Translations under genes and position numbers: made by a program
Notes under the pieces: generated by a model
Told to the model about the DNA's origin: nothing
Databases searched by the model: none
Seen by the model: the letters and a program-made list of their open reading frames with translations, nothing else
In this document: positions 12,289-23,978 of the stretch, piece after piece
Layout: each line of letters opens with the position of its first letter
How positions within the stretch are numbered: position 1 is the stretch's first letter
NCBI RefSeq assembly: GCF_947179165.1
Contig: NC_077239.1
Coordinates: 620,001 to 684,000 of the forward strand
Direction: 5' to 3'
Source: Solanum dulcamara
Lineage: Eukaryota > Streptophyta > Magnoliopsida > Solanales > Solanaceae
DNA: 64,000 nucleotides

Positions 12289-15200
12289 ATGGGAATTTTG
12301 TATGATGATGTTGTGCTATTGAATCATTCAGAAAGAGAAGGTGACCCAAGTGTGATTACTGTTAATTGTCCTGATAAGACTGGTTTAGGTTCTGATCTTT
12401 GTAGAATCATTCTCTTCTTTGGGCTCACTGTTGTCAGAGTTGGTATGCTCTTACCTCTCTCTCTCTCTCTCCCCTTTGTGTTCTTGCAAAGTGATTATAG
12501 TGAAGCTCTCATTGTGTGTAAGTGCATGTGGCAGAGTGTGAAAAAGATTGATTTTGCTTGGTGTTATTTTTTTTTTGTGTGTGTGGCAGACAGTGAAAAG
12601 ATTGAATCTTTCATGATATAATCTGTGTGTGTGTGTGTGTGTGTGTGTATGGCAGAGAGTGAAGAGGTTGAATCTTTCTTGATATAATCAGTGTGGGGGG
12701 GGGGGGGGGGGGGGAGAAAGGGAGAGTGAAAAGATTGAATGTTCTTGATATAATCAGTTGTGTGTGTGTGTGTGTCAAAGAGTGAAGAGGTTGAATCTTT
12801 CTTGATATAATCAGTTGTGTGTGTGCGGCAAAGAGTGAAGAGGTTGAATCTTTCTTGATGTAATCAGTGTGTGTGTGGGGGGGGGGGGGTCAAAGAGTAA
12901 AAAGATTGAATCTTTCTTGATATAATCTGTGTGTGTATGGCAAAGAGTGAAAAGGTTGAATCTTTCTTGATATAATCAGCTTTTTGTTGTTGTTGTGTGT
13001 GTGTGTCAAAGAGTGAAAGATTGAATCTTAATTGATATAATCAGTTTATTTGTGGCAGAGATTGAAAAGATTGAATCTTTCTTGATATAATTTTTTTTTT
13101 TGTGTGTGTATGTGTCTCTGAGAGTGAAAGATTAAATCTTTCTTGATATAATCAGTTTATTTGTTTTTGTGTGTGTGGCAGAGTGTGAAAAAATTGATTC
13201 TTTCTTGATATAATCAGTCACTGTTGAGTTTCTGAAATTTGGTTGAGACTCTGCTGGTTTTGAGGATTAATGGAATGCTTATGATTTCCTTGATCTAGGA
13301 TTCTTTGTTGCATTAGAGAACTTAACCTACTGGTTACTTTTGGGTAGTTGTGTTTCAGTTTTTTAGCTTTGTATTCTTGCACTTCAATATACATCCAATT
13401 AAAGAAATTTAGCTGTCATTTTGTTTTTTTGTGTGTGGAGGTGGGGGGTGGGGGGCAGAGAGTGAAAAGATTGAATCTTTCTTTATATAATCAATCACTA
13501 GTGTTAAGTTTTCGAAATTTGGTGAGAATCTGCTGGTTTTAAGGAAGGATTAGTGGAAAAATTTGTATTTTTAAAATGGAGTAACTTGTTACTTGAATTT
13601 GTGAATGGAATGCTTATGGTTTTCTTAAACTGGGATTCATTGATGCAAAGGAGAACTGAACCTACTGGTTTCTTTTGCGGTATGTGTGTTTCTTTTCTTC
13701 TTTTTTTAGTGAAATGAAGTTTAGCTTTTGTGTGTTTGTGGAACTTGTATTTTTGACTGTCAATTTTAAATCTGTTTCAACATGACTGGAGATAATTCAG
13801 ACAGTTTAGTTGATATCAAAATAAATACTGTTATAATTATATGTAATTTGCCATCTTACACTTTTGATTCTTTTGTTGAAGATGTATCGACAGACGGGAT
13901 ATGGTGCTACATAGTGTTTTGGGTGGTGGGAAGACCAGACACAAGATGGAATCTGTTAAAGAAGAGACTTATGGGAGCTTGTCCATCTTGTTCTTCTGCC
14001 TCCGGCATATCATATTATCATACTGAGTTGTCTCCAAGGCCCCCTGATGTATTCCTCTTGACGTTCTGTTGCAATGATCGAAGGGGCCTTTTGCACGGTA
14101 ACTAATTTGAAGCTGCTTTCTAAACTTGCTGTGCATCACCTTTTTTCATTTTAATCTAAATCTTGTGAATGTGTTAGCTTTTCAATTGATTTAGACTTCT
14201 TCATAACTGCAGTAATTCTGTTTTTTTTGTTAAATTATGGCAGATGTGACGGCAGTACTTTCCGAGCTTGAGCTTACTATAAAGAAGGTGAAAGTATCCA
14301 CTACTCCAGATGGAAAAGTGATTGACCTGTTCTTCATTACTGACACAAGGTTCAAAATTGTTTTGGTCTCTTATTGTTGCTGTCCGTCATTTGTAGTTTC
14401 GTACGTGTAAATCCATTTTTGCTGCTCCCTCTCTACCCTTCCCTCCTTTCTGAAGTATGTCTGCTTAGTAATTTGAGCTATCAAATTAATATGCTTTATT
14501 AAGTGATGCTTATGTGGTTACTACAAACTTCCACTTGCTTCTTGTGATTGTTGACATATCTCACGGCAGCTTATCCTGTGAAAGTTGACTGTATTTTTAT
14601 GGCACTTCTCGTAGCAGTTTATCAAGATCAATTCTGTCATAAGCAAACCTATATGTTACTTGGTGAAGTTTTTGTGTAAGTAAGTGCTACCTTTTGGACT
14701 TCTGATAAAAAAATTGTGCTACCAGTGGGACTCTGTCGCTGAATTTTCAAAGGATTCAAACCTCGGAAACAGCCTCTCTACCTTCACAAGGTAGAGGTAA
14801 GGTTGCGTACACCACCCTTCCAAGACCCCACTTGTGGGATTTTCACTGGGTATGTTGTTGTCAAACCTGTGTGCTTTGTAACGTTTTTTATAGTTGTAGT
14901 TTTGAGTTAGTGGCTAGTTTTTAGTTAAAGGGAATTCAGAAATTTCCCAAGTCTTTTTTTTTCCGCCTTTGGTCACACCATCTTCTCATGTGAACCTTGT
15001 TCTGAAATGCTTAAGACAGATTTCTGTTAAGATTATCTTTCATTGTAAGTTCTCTCCGTTAGCGTCTTCCAAGTCTTTCATTTAACAAAATTATATCTTA
15101 TTTTGGTTTAACATCTGTGTGATAAGAGTCATAATTCAAATGTTTTATCAGAGAACTTCTACATACAAAGAAGAGACAAGAAGACACACATTACCAGTTG

Positions 15201-16833
15201 AAATCTGTTCTGGGTGATGCCATGATTAGTTGTGACATAGAAATGGTCGGGTCCGAAATCACCGGGTGCTCTCAAGGACCATCGTTCCTTCCTCAAGAAA
15301 TTGCCGAAGACATGTTTAGCTTCGAATTACTTAATGAGCAGCTGAGTACATCTCTTGCCTGCAATAAAGCGTCTATCACCATCGATAATATGATGAGTCG
15401 TGGACATACTCTCATCAAGATTGCTTGCCAAGATCACAAAGGTCTTCTGTATGACATAATGAGGACTCTGAAAGATTACAATATTCAGGTGCATAATTCT
15501 CTATCTCTAAAATATCTTTTGATAAAAAGTCTCGTGGTTTTCTGCAGAAGGCGAATAAAATCTCTCAACAACCAATCTATTTACATTGTGAACACCAATA
15601 TCCTGTTAAGATATAAGTTTGGAAGTTCAAACGTGAACTTTTGATCAAACATATTTCATGAGATTTAGTGCATCGTCTGATTGTTGTCAGTTGTTTCTTC
15701 ATCAAACAGAATATTGGTCAACAATTTTAATTTATATTCACCTTTATGATGTTACTAAACATCATAATTTGCTGTTGAATCACGCTTTATGTTCTTTTGG
15801 ATGTGTTTTCTCTTCATGCAACCACAGCAATAATGAATTGAAGTAAAACTATTTCTCACCAATTACTTCAATGTTGTATCAGATATCATATGGGCGGTTC
15901 GCGGCAAAAACCAAAACAGCATGTGAGCTTGAATTGTTTATAATGCAAGCTGATGGCAAGAAAAAAGTTGACCCTAGCAAGCTGAATGGTGTGTGTTCGC
16001 GTCTTCAAATGGAACTATGCCGCCCTCTCAGAGTGTCATTGATGAACCGAGGTCCTGATGCAGAATTACTGGTCGCAAACCCTGTAGAATTATCCGGCAA
16101 GGGTCGACCAATTGTCTTTTATGACATTACACTGGCTCTTAAGATGCTCAATATCGGCATCTTTTCGGTAAGTCAACATTTACCACTCTATGGCTTAATT
16201 ACCCTCTACCCTAGAGATAATCATGTGCTAGGCTAGGCTAAAAGCTGGTTTGCCAGAGGGAAAATGCCATGAAGTTGATAGAACAACATACTTTTTTCTT
16301 TTTTGATAACCGATAAGAGGGCCAGTGGTACATTGTTTGAAACTCGGTAGATAATAGCCCTCCCCTCTACCATTTTCCACTGAAAGACCAAGCTTTTTTC
16401 TGCAGCTAGGTCCGAAACCCGTAGAGCCTAAACCGTGTTGGATCCTCCAAAATTCCAAGAGTCCTAGCAACATAGCTTGGATAAAGGAAATTGTTTGAAA
16501 TAAATTTGTCACAAATCTTTCTTACTATAACCGAGAGTCTAAATTTGTTACTCCATTTGCCACTTCAGGCAGGAAACTTAGTTGGAGTGAAAATTAGAAA
16601 GAGGAAAAGATGTTGCTTGTGTCAATGCTATTCGGCTGATATATCGTAGGTTTTAAATGCATTAGTCTTAACTTGTCACATATCGCAATTTTCAGGCTGA
16701 AGTAGGGAGATATCTGATTGGTGATCGAGAATGGGAAATTTACCGTGTCTTACTGGATGAAGGGAATGGCTTGGGTCCCCCGAGGAACAAGATTGTGGAA
16801 GCTGTTTGGAAGATGTTGATGGGTTGGGAGTAA
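12289..16833 (+). CDS. ACT-domain repeat protein, ACR9/ACR10 type
   Basis: Exons are 12289-12442, 13882-14097, 14244-14349, 15152-15488, 15883-16167 and 16696-16833. All have GT-AG borders and join in frame to 411 residues, the length I recall for Arabidopsis ACR9. The protein starts MGILYDDVVLL and has four ACT-like modules: ~18-100 (VITVNCPDKTGLGSDLC, VSTDGIWCYIVFWV), ~107-165 (FLLTFCCNDRRGLLHDV, VSTTPDGKVIDLFFITDT), ~235-310 (LIKIACQDHKGLLYDIM) and ~325-400 (PLRVSLMNRGPD, RPIVFYDITLALKMLNIGIF). ACT modules usually bind amino acids. Plant ACR proteins are thought to sense amino acids or nitrogen status, and no enzymatic domain is present. An in-frame ATG lies upstream at 12265, but the MGIL start matches the family. 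Intron 1 carries a minisatellite and intron 3 a LINE/SINE tail. Confidence 0.93.
12530..13500. repeat. Intron-1 minisatellite with GT and poly-G microsatellites
   Basis: A block reading gagtgaaaagattgaatctt followed by tcttgatataatcagt occurs about 13 times inside intron 1 of the ACR-type gene (near 12590, 12657, 12724, 12780, 12833, 12895, 12946, 13009, 13058, 13120, 13180 and 13459; a partial copy near 12538). Copies are separated by (GT)n of varying length, by a G20 run at 12695-12714 and by a G13 run at 12877-12889. Unit length varies from about 50 to 70 bp because of these spacers. Confidence 0.9.
14705..14865 (+). mobile_element. LINE/SINE 3' tail in intron 3
   Basis: The stretch contains cggaaacagcctctctacct, cacaaggtagaggtaaggtt and ccccacttgtgggattttca, then ends gggtatgttgttgtc. 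This is the 3' region shared by the RTE LINEs of this window and TS-like SINEs. No RT coding sequence is attached. Confidence 0.75.
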
Positions 16834-17184
16834 ACAACTAGTGAATGTACAGTTCCTGTGTTCATTGCTAAAAGGCCTCATTTGGCTCAATGTATACAAT
16901 GTACGTAAGTGTATTAATGTAGAGGTAAAAAAACTAGGGTCTATCAAGTTTCAATGCAAGATTTTGCAAGGGTAATCTTGTAGAATCATGTGAGAAATGT
17001 CAAGAAGTTAAGAGACTTTTTTTCAAGTTTTAGTGTTTGTAGTTGTATGTTCTGATGATCTAGTACCATAACCTTTTGGCAGAGTATTAGCTCCAGCTAC
17101 ACTGTTCATTTGCAAGTTTTTTCAGGTTTACTAGTGTTAAGTTATTGTGTGAGCTCGCTCACATTGTCAGTCCTAAGTCCATAT

Positions 17185-17300
17185 AAAGGAGGAGGGTTGT
17201 TGAGGGTCAATCGGAAACCACCTCTCTACCTCATAAGGTTAAGGCTGCGTATATTTTGTCCTCTCTAAATTCCACTTGTGGGATTACAATGAGTAGGGGT
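17185..17300 (+). mobile_element. LINE/SINE 3' tail
   Basis: A degenerate copy of the same tail lies downstream of the ACR-type gene: gggtcaatcggaaaccacct, aggttaaggctgcgtatatt, then ccacttgtgggattacaatg. Confidence 0.7.
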
Positions 17301-17324
17301 TAAGTAACCGTTTCGGTGGAAGCA

Positions 17325-17417
17325 AAAACATTAGGTGATTTTCTCCCATCTCTTCTATTGTTAATGGACAGAGTTAGGTGATTTTCTCCCATCTCTTCTA
17401 CTATTAATGGGCAGACT
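17325..17417. repeat. 46-bp tandem duplication
   Basis: The string taggtgattttctcccatct followed by cttct and ttaatgg(a/g)cag occurs twice back to back with three differences. It is non-coding. Confidence 0.85.
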
Positions 17418-17848
17418 TATTCTATGAATACTATGAATATATATTTAAATGGCCCCAAAACAAAACCAAATTTAGGAAACATTTTTACATCACTTTATTA
17501 CTAAAGGTGACCTCAGTAACTCAGTTGATAATTCCCAATATTATAACCCCCTCCCTATTTCCCCTTCCCTTCCCCCATTTTAAAAAATAATAAAAGTAAA
17601 AAAAAATGTGAAAAGTATATTTGAAAAGTATCTATTCATGGATGCTCGCATCAGAGTAGATACACCTCTTGGATTAGTCCTTAGATTGAATTTGTTGTTG
17701 CATGAACGATGGGATGCTTCGTTCGCCAAACTGTCTTTTTAAAATCTGTATAATCTAAATAGAAATCTATTTGATTATCCATAGTGTAAAAGTTCATTAC
17801 ACTATCAATGTATATAGATTATAGTTATATTGAGACCAAGCGAATAGC

Positions 17849-18030
17849 TAAAAGGGCAGTATGATGCACAAAACATCTTGCGTTAGAAATATCCGAGGAA
17901 GGACCGCACTCCTAGGTATGTGATGTAGACAACTTATCCTAATGCAAGCACTAATAACTGCTTCCACAGTTCGAACTCGTGACCTATAGGTGACATAGAG
18001 ACAACTAAACTGTTGCTCCAACTCTCCCTT
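17849..18030 (-). mobile_element. tRNA-derived SINE (Au-like, minus strand)
   Basis: Read on the minus strand, it begins agggagagttggagcaacag, with gttgtctctatgtcacctat and a B-box-like cacgagttcgaactgtgg. The 3' end is cactgccctttt-like (plus-strand aaagggcagt at 17853). This order fits the widespread angiosperm tRNA-derived SINE I know as Au. The middle is diverged. The family name rests on memory. Confidence 0.8.
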
Positions 18031-18317
18031 CTAAAATAACAATTAAAGTTGACACAAATTAAAATAGCTACAAGATGAAGTGAATTAAAAAGAAGTGGAT
18101 AAAAGAACAAAGATTAAGGCAATGAAGTGTGGTAGAATGATTTTGATTACACTTTACAATAGAAGAGGAAGGGGTTCATCTGAGCGTCCTTCGCTAGATA
18201 ATTACATTGTATATATAAGACAACTTTTTCCGATATATATATATAAATGGACCCCTTAGATGAAAATCAAGCCTCCGCCACTGCTTTCGTTTGCCTATTT
18301 TGTTGTGTGATTATTCT

Positions 18318-21300
18318 TTATAGTTTCCAATAGATACCAAGTCTATGCAAGATCCCAGCAAGTACTGCCCAGAATGTAATTTCAGCAAATATCACATACA
18401 ATAAAGTTCCCACTCTTTGTGATTTCCACACATCAAAGAATACATGATGTTGAATCCAATTTACCTGAAAAAAGGACGAAGAAAATGAAATGATTTCTAG
18501 TATATAATTTTCTAAATGTGGAAGATGGTACACCACAATAAAATTATTAATATTCGTTCAATGGAACTAGACTTTACTATGTCAATAGTCAATATGACAG
18601 AGAAAAAGGAAGGGAACAACAAGAGGAGGCTTACGACACCACTCACACAATAATTTTGCGTTAGACACGACTTTTGATGCTAGCTTAGTGACTTCTAGTT
18701 CAAGAATCCACACACACAAAATGTGTAAGCTAACACCACTTACACATGACAACTCATTAGACACTACTTTTGGGAAAAAGTACTAAATGATAGTACTTAC
18801 AAGGTTGTTTTCTTCATTCTTGAAATACCATCCATTTATGAATCCAGCAAAGATGCCTTGTGCTCCCAATACAAATATCAACATTGCATTCATACCAATC
18901 CATTCCAACCACAAAAATGGCATTCTCATTCCCAAAACATCAATCTATGTATACAATTCTCAAAATAAAAATATCGTGAATTAGATTAGGAGATTGAGTT
19001 CTTAGTTTTAACCTATATTGCTCGGACTGTCCCAAAAATGTTCTCATCTGTGTCGAATCCTCAAAATATGCACTATTTTTGGAGGATCTGACATGCACCT
19101 GTCGACGTTTTTGTAAAGTCCGGGCAACATAGGCTTTTAAGTTTTGAAAGTTGCAGCAATTTTTATACCAGTATATATAATCCAGAAAATACAATTCCAG
19201 CTGCACCAGCAGTGAAACAAACATAGCTAAAACTATATAGTTGTTTGTTTAGAGGAATTGCTGCATGAAAAAAAAAACAAAAAAACAGAACACAAAAACA
19301 GAGTAAATGTCTAAGAAATAAGAAATTGTCGACATCAGCAACGGAACGGAAATTATTTATTTTCATCGATTGTGGTGAGATGAATAGGAACGACGAATTT
19401 ACCGTCTGTGAAATGAAGAATAAATGCTATGATAAATAAACCAAACCCCATTGAGATCCATTGTTTTAGCCTCTCACCATGACCCTGAAACAAAATTGGT
19501 CCAATTTCCATCATTGTTACTTAACTGTTGTCACGTGCTCGATTAATGGATTTAACTTATATACACTAACAGTATAACCAACTTTTACATTAATAAGTGT
19601 ACTTTAACCAAGTGTAGCATTTGATAGTATAAACATTAGTTTATGCTGTCAGTGTATATAAGTTAAATCGTTGAAAGATCGATGTTACCTTAAAATGAAT
19701 CAAAACATGTCCATAATGTATGCCAATTGTTCCAGACATAATAGCTGAAATTGAACTAAACAAACAGAGGAAACAGAGAAAATGTTCTCAGCTTAAAACT
19801 TAAAATTGTGTAAATATTTCTTACATTTTCGATACAACAACAACATACCTAGTGAAATCCCACAAGTGGGATCTGGGGAGGGTAGGATGTACGCAGACCT
19901 TATCATTACCTCATGAATTTCGATACATAGAATTCAAACACGATATATATATACGAACCTCAGCAAGCCTTCAGGTTCAAATGGAGCGCGACACCAACTA
20001 GGAGCATCATCGCGAAATGGACCTGTTGCTGGATAACTCAATGTACATGCCTAAATAATATTATCAACATAGTTCAGAAATGTCAAATTAAGATTCATAG
20101 TACAATAATCGTAATTTTGCTTTGATTATATCGCGAACCTTGGAACGTGCCCAAACAGGTTGATTATAGAGATGATTGATACCCCAAACTTGTCGATCTA
20201 CGTAACCTACTGCATTGCAGGCAGGTCCTAAATGCCCTCTCATCCCACATTTTACCTAAAAAATTTCACCAGAGGCGGAATTACAACATTAGCAATGGAT
20301 TTAGACGAACTCATAAAGTTCAAATCCTGAATACGCATCTATAATACTATTATAATGTTGCATACAGTGTATCTTTTTGATATATCTTCATCGTGCACCA
20401 GAAAGTTCCAGTCAGGAACATAAAGACCGTATATTGTTGTCATGTAAACAACGAATGCAACGAATCCTCCAAGCCTGCAAACAACGATAACAACAATCTC
20501 ATCGTCACCTTTAATTTTATCAAAAGGCCACGTGTTTGAACCATGAAAAATAATCAGGCCAACACGTGAGGATTGTGTTGAAGATATAATAATATTAAGT
20601 AAACAAAAGCGTACTCTCTTTAACAAATTAAGCTTTTATATGATCGTATTGTCAAACAATTAAACAAATTCTATGACATATAAGAGTTTCACATTTTCTT
20701 GATCATCAAATATCATTGAAAAAATGTGAACGATTATTGAATCATTTATCGCAATATATACAACATGAAATGAGTAAAGAATCAAGCTATAAGTCTCACA
20801 TTCATACGAAATATACAGGACGACGCGATGATTATTTTAGTTCCTAACAAGAACCATATAAGTATTTTCAAGAATGAAATTAATTAAGAGGAAATTGTGT
20901 TTGCTTACCATTGCCATTTATATGCAGTGAAAATTGAGAAATGACCAGGAGTTAAAGTTGTTGGCCTCATCTTGGTAGTTAAGATCTCTATTAGAGCCAC
21001 TATCAAGTACACCAAGGCTATTCTCTGTACAATTTGCACATAACAAAAAAAATAAAAAAAATTGTATTAGATGTAAAAAAAAAAAAGACTTTCAATTCCA
21101 TATACAATAGCTCAAAAGGTCAAATAGATCAACGATCGACTACCTAAATTTGAGACCAATTTTCATTCAAACACCTCATCGTGAGGATCTGATATATTGA
21201 ACACCTAGTGGAGAATAGCGCTGAATAGGGGGATGTCGATGCATTTGGTCTAGTTCAAAGGCCAAATAGATCAATGTGTGGTTGAACCCCTAAATTTGAC

Positions 21301-23978
21301 ATCATTTTTGATTCAGACACATCATCGTGGTATCAGATATACTAAACACCTAGTGAAAAATAGCATTGAATAGGGGGTTGTTGATGCATTTGTTCTAGCT
21401 CAAAAGCCAAATAGATCAACGGTCGGCCCTCCTAAATTTGACACCATTTTTCATTTAGACACTTCACCGTGAGATCAGACATACTGAACCCCCAGTAAAA
21501 AATAGTGTTGAATAGGGTGTTGTCGATACATTTGGCCTAGTTCAAAGGCCATATAGAGCAACACGCCCCATTAAATTGACACAATTTTTCATTTAGATGT
21601 GTCATCATGGGTTCTGACATATTGAATATACACTTCATTGAAAGATAGCGCCGAGTGGGGGGGCCCTTGCCAAATTGACCAACAACCCCTTAAATTTGAT
21701 ACCATTTTTTATTTAAACATCTCATCGACTATGGAGGTCTGACATATTGAATATCTATTGAAAAATAGCGTCAAGCTATGTTATTCAGATCCTCTAAAAA
21801 TATTGTTATACTCATGTAGGAGAACTTTTCACACACCTAAAGATATTTCTGAAGAGTCCGAACAACATAAACGCCAAGTAAGAGGCGGTCCAACTCAAGA
21901 TTTTAATGAGTGAAAGAATGAAAGAGATTGAAAATTACCTGCAGAATACCACACCATCTGATTACTTTCATGTCCACTCCATAAGCTAGATCATATGGTG
22001 CATGTGAATATCCTCCTGCATTAATGCATACTCAATTCTTATTATCTAGGGAATTTTTTTTCCAGTTTGGACTTAACTTATATACACCTAATATTTAAAG
22101 AATTTTACAGTAATTTATTATCGCAGGTAACCTGTCTTATTTTCATGAACCTTTATACATAATCAATGTATGGAAAGTTAAACTCTTTACTTGCATATAT
22201 ACATGTAAAGTTTTTGCAATTTTCTTTTTAAAAAATTGTCTTTGAAATTATCAAAATTTGTTTGATCAAACAAGAAGTTGCAAATTTTATAGTTCATACC
22301 TTGTAGAATAATTCCCCAAAAGAGAAGCTTCAATGTCCTTAGTGTTACTTTTTTAATTGCAACACTAACCTTGGGAACTCTCTGGAAATTCAGAAATAGC
22401 TCCATTAAATTGACTTCAAGATTTAAATATTTTCTTTCACTTTCGAAATATAATGGGTGATTTACAAGAATGATTTTGGAGGCGAGTTGTTTTGAACTTT
22501 TGACCATCAAGTTAACAATTATTTTTTGACTTTTGATCTTGAAACTTGAAAGTTTGCTCATGGAATAAATGGGGGATCAAAAGTTCAACACTGTCTATTT
22601 TCAAGGTCATTATGTGTAGTTTTCTGAAATTGCCAATATAGCATTCATTGACCATTTTTTGGCCACGTTTTTGAAAAATAGCCATTATTATGAAAATTTT
22701 AAATTTCACAAATTATTGTGAAGTAAGTTTTATGTGAGAAATTTGAAATATCATGGTAGGGACTAATTTTTAATTACAAGAACTTAAAAGTGGTTATTTG
22801 TGAGATTGTGAGTACCTTTAAGGCAAGAGCAATTGCAACCCCAACAATGAAGAGAAAAAATGGCATTACAAAATCAGCCAATGTGCAACCATTCCATGGT
22901 GAATGATCTATACGTGCATATGCTCCTCCAGCATCATCTACCAATATCATCAACTATAGTAATAAATTAAAAAATTACCGAGGGAAGTTAGTGTTACGAA
23001 GCGACGTTCAATTTTGGGTGTAAATAAGTAGGCATTTCAACTTGTATAAAATTGAACAAGTAAACACATGCGTCCTACATGGCATAAATACACGTTGGAC
23101 GCTACGTATGACACAAAATTACCATGTAGGACGAATGTGTCTATTTGTTCAATTTTGTACAAGTTTAAGTGTTTACTTGTACACAACCAAAATTAGAGGG
23201 CATAAATGTCAGTTGAGGCCAAGTTAAATGGTATTATGCCAATTAATAATGAAAAAGAACAACAAAGAGAAAAACTTCAAAAGTACTCTGTCGAGGAGTT
23301 TGACTTCTATACATTGATAATATGAAGAAAAAAATCACACTATAATATGTAATGTTCTTTATCTGCCAAGTTACGGGCAGGGATTTTATTAGAACTGCTT
23401 CTAATATGTCCATCTTTATGTAATTCCCGTTAATACTTTGGAGGTGGATATAGGGCGAGTGATTTTAAAATGAAATTTTCTTTCATTAAAAAAAGAAAAT
23501 CATCAAGAATTTGCGAAGATAAATTTTGACTACTTTTTTATATTTTAGATTTTTCATTATAAAATTATAAATTATAGCGGGGGTACATAAGTTAATATCA
23601 AGACATGCTGCAACAATTCACAAAAAGATAAAACAAGTAATCTAAAAAAAGGAGAATATAGGTTACGTGCTATAACACGTTAAAATGTCCAAACAATAGA
23701 AAAATAATTTTATACTGTCAGCATATATAAATTAAATTATGTACCACTATAGTGAGGCCTCTAAATGCATCCAATGTTGCAACCCTTTTACCCCCCTTCT
23801 TAATTGTTGGTTGTTCTTCTTCCTCTTTTTGCAATGGATGACCCAATATTTTTTGATCATTTTCATGGCTAACCAAATCTTGATTATTAATATCAACTCT
23901 ATTTATATCAATATTTTCTTCACTAATATTTTTCTTTTGATTGCCAAATCCTTCTTCTAACTTCTTGGAATCCTCCAT
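18318..23978 (-). CDS. Heparan-alpha-glucosaminide N-acetyltransferase-like membrane protein
   Basis: Thirteen exons (minus): 23978-23745, 22953-22816, 22381-22300, 22015-21939, 21024-20909, 20474-20366, 20255-20139, 20050-19959, 19755-19689, 19484-19403, 19260-19169, 18944-18801, 18464-18318. All have GT-AG borders and join in frame to 498 residues. A polar, acidic N-terminus (1-60) precedes [14 protein letters not shown] and [18 protein letters not shown] (His95, WNG motif), [40 protein letters not shown], and repeated hydrophobic spans. In animal HGSNAT a luminal His before WNG carries the acetyl group from acetyl-CoA to heparan sulfate glucosamine. Plants lack heparan sulfate, so the substrate here is unknown. 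The ATG at 23978 is chosen because the frame's earlier start is GTG. Introns 1, 4, 8, 9 and 11 carry repeats. Confidence 0.93.
19012..19133. mobile_element. MITE in intron 11, gctcggact-type ends
   Basis: The left end cctatattgctcggactgtc and right end taaagtccgggcaacatagg are inverted repeats. In between, the sequence folds on itself (cctcaaaatatgcactattt against tttttggaggatctgacatg). The ends match a MITE family common in Solanum. A related degenerate copy lies at 21775-21868 in intron 4. Confidence 0.85.
19549..19669. mobile_element. Small inverted-repeat MITE in intron 9
   Basis: The ends gatttaacttatatacacta and agtgtatataagttaaatc are inverted copies. The element makes up over half of this 204-bp intron. 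Half-elements with the same end occur near 22065, 23710 and 48375. Confidence 0.75.
19838..19918 (-). mobile_element. LINE/SINE 3' tail in intron 8
   Basis: The plus strand reads acaacaacatacctagtgaa, then cccacaagtgggatctgggg and tgtacgcagaccttatcatt, the reverse complement of the shared RTE/TS-like tail. It is short and lacks coding sequence. Confidence 0.85.
21112..21775. repeat. Tandem repeat, period ~143 bp, about 5 units, in intron 4
   Basis: The phrase ccaaatagatcaac recurs at about 21122, 21266, 21409, 21551 and (diverged) 21690. Each is followed by aaatttgacaccatttttca and a gacatattgaacacc-like block, then aaaaatagcgttgaataggg. Sequence identity drops toward the last unit. Confidence 0.88.
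23010..23210. mobile_element. Foldback MITE in intron 1 of the HGSNAT-like gene
   Basis: The arm at 23017-23083 (ggtgtaaataagtaggcatt ... gcgtcctacatggca) is repeated, inverted and with few mismatches, at 23131-23197 (ccatgtaggacgaatgtgtc ... gtttacttgtacacaacc). The loop is only about 45 nt. A transcript of this intron would form a long hairpin. Confidence 0.85.

Noticed and set aside
15198..15846. Separate open frames of 148 and 62 codons
   Set aside because: The first is exon 4 of the ACR-type gene read on into its intron; the second is intron sequence.
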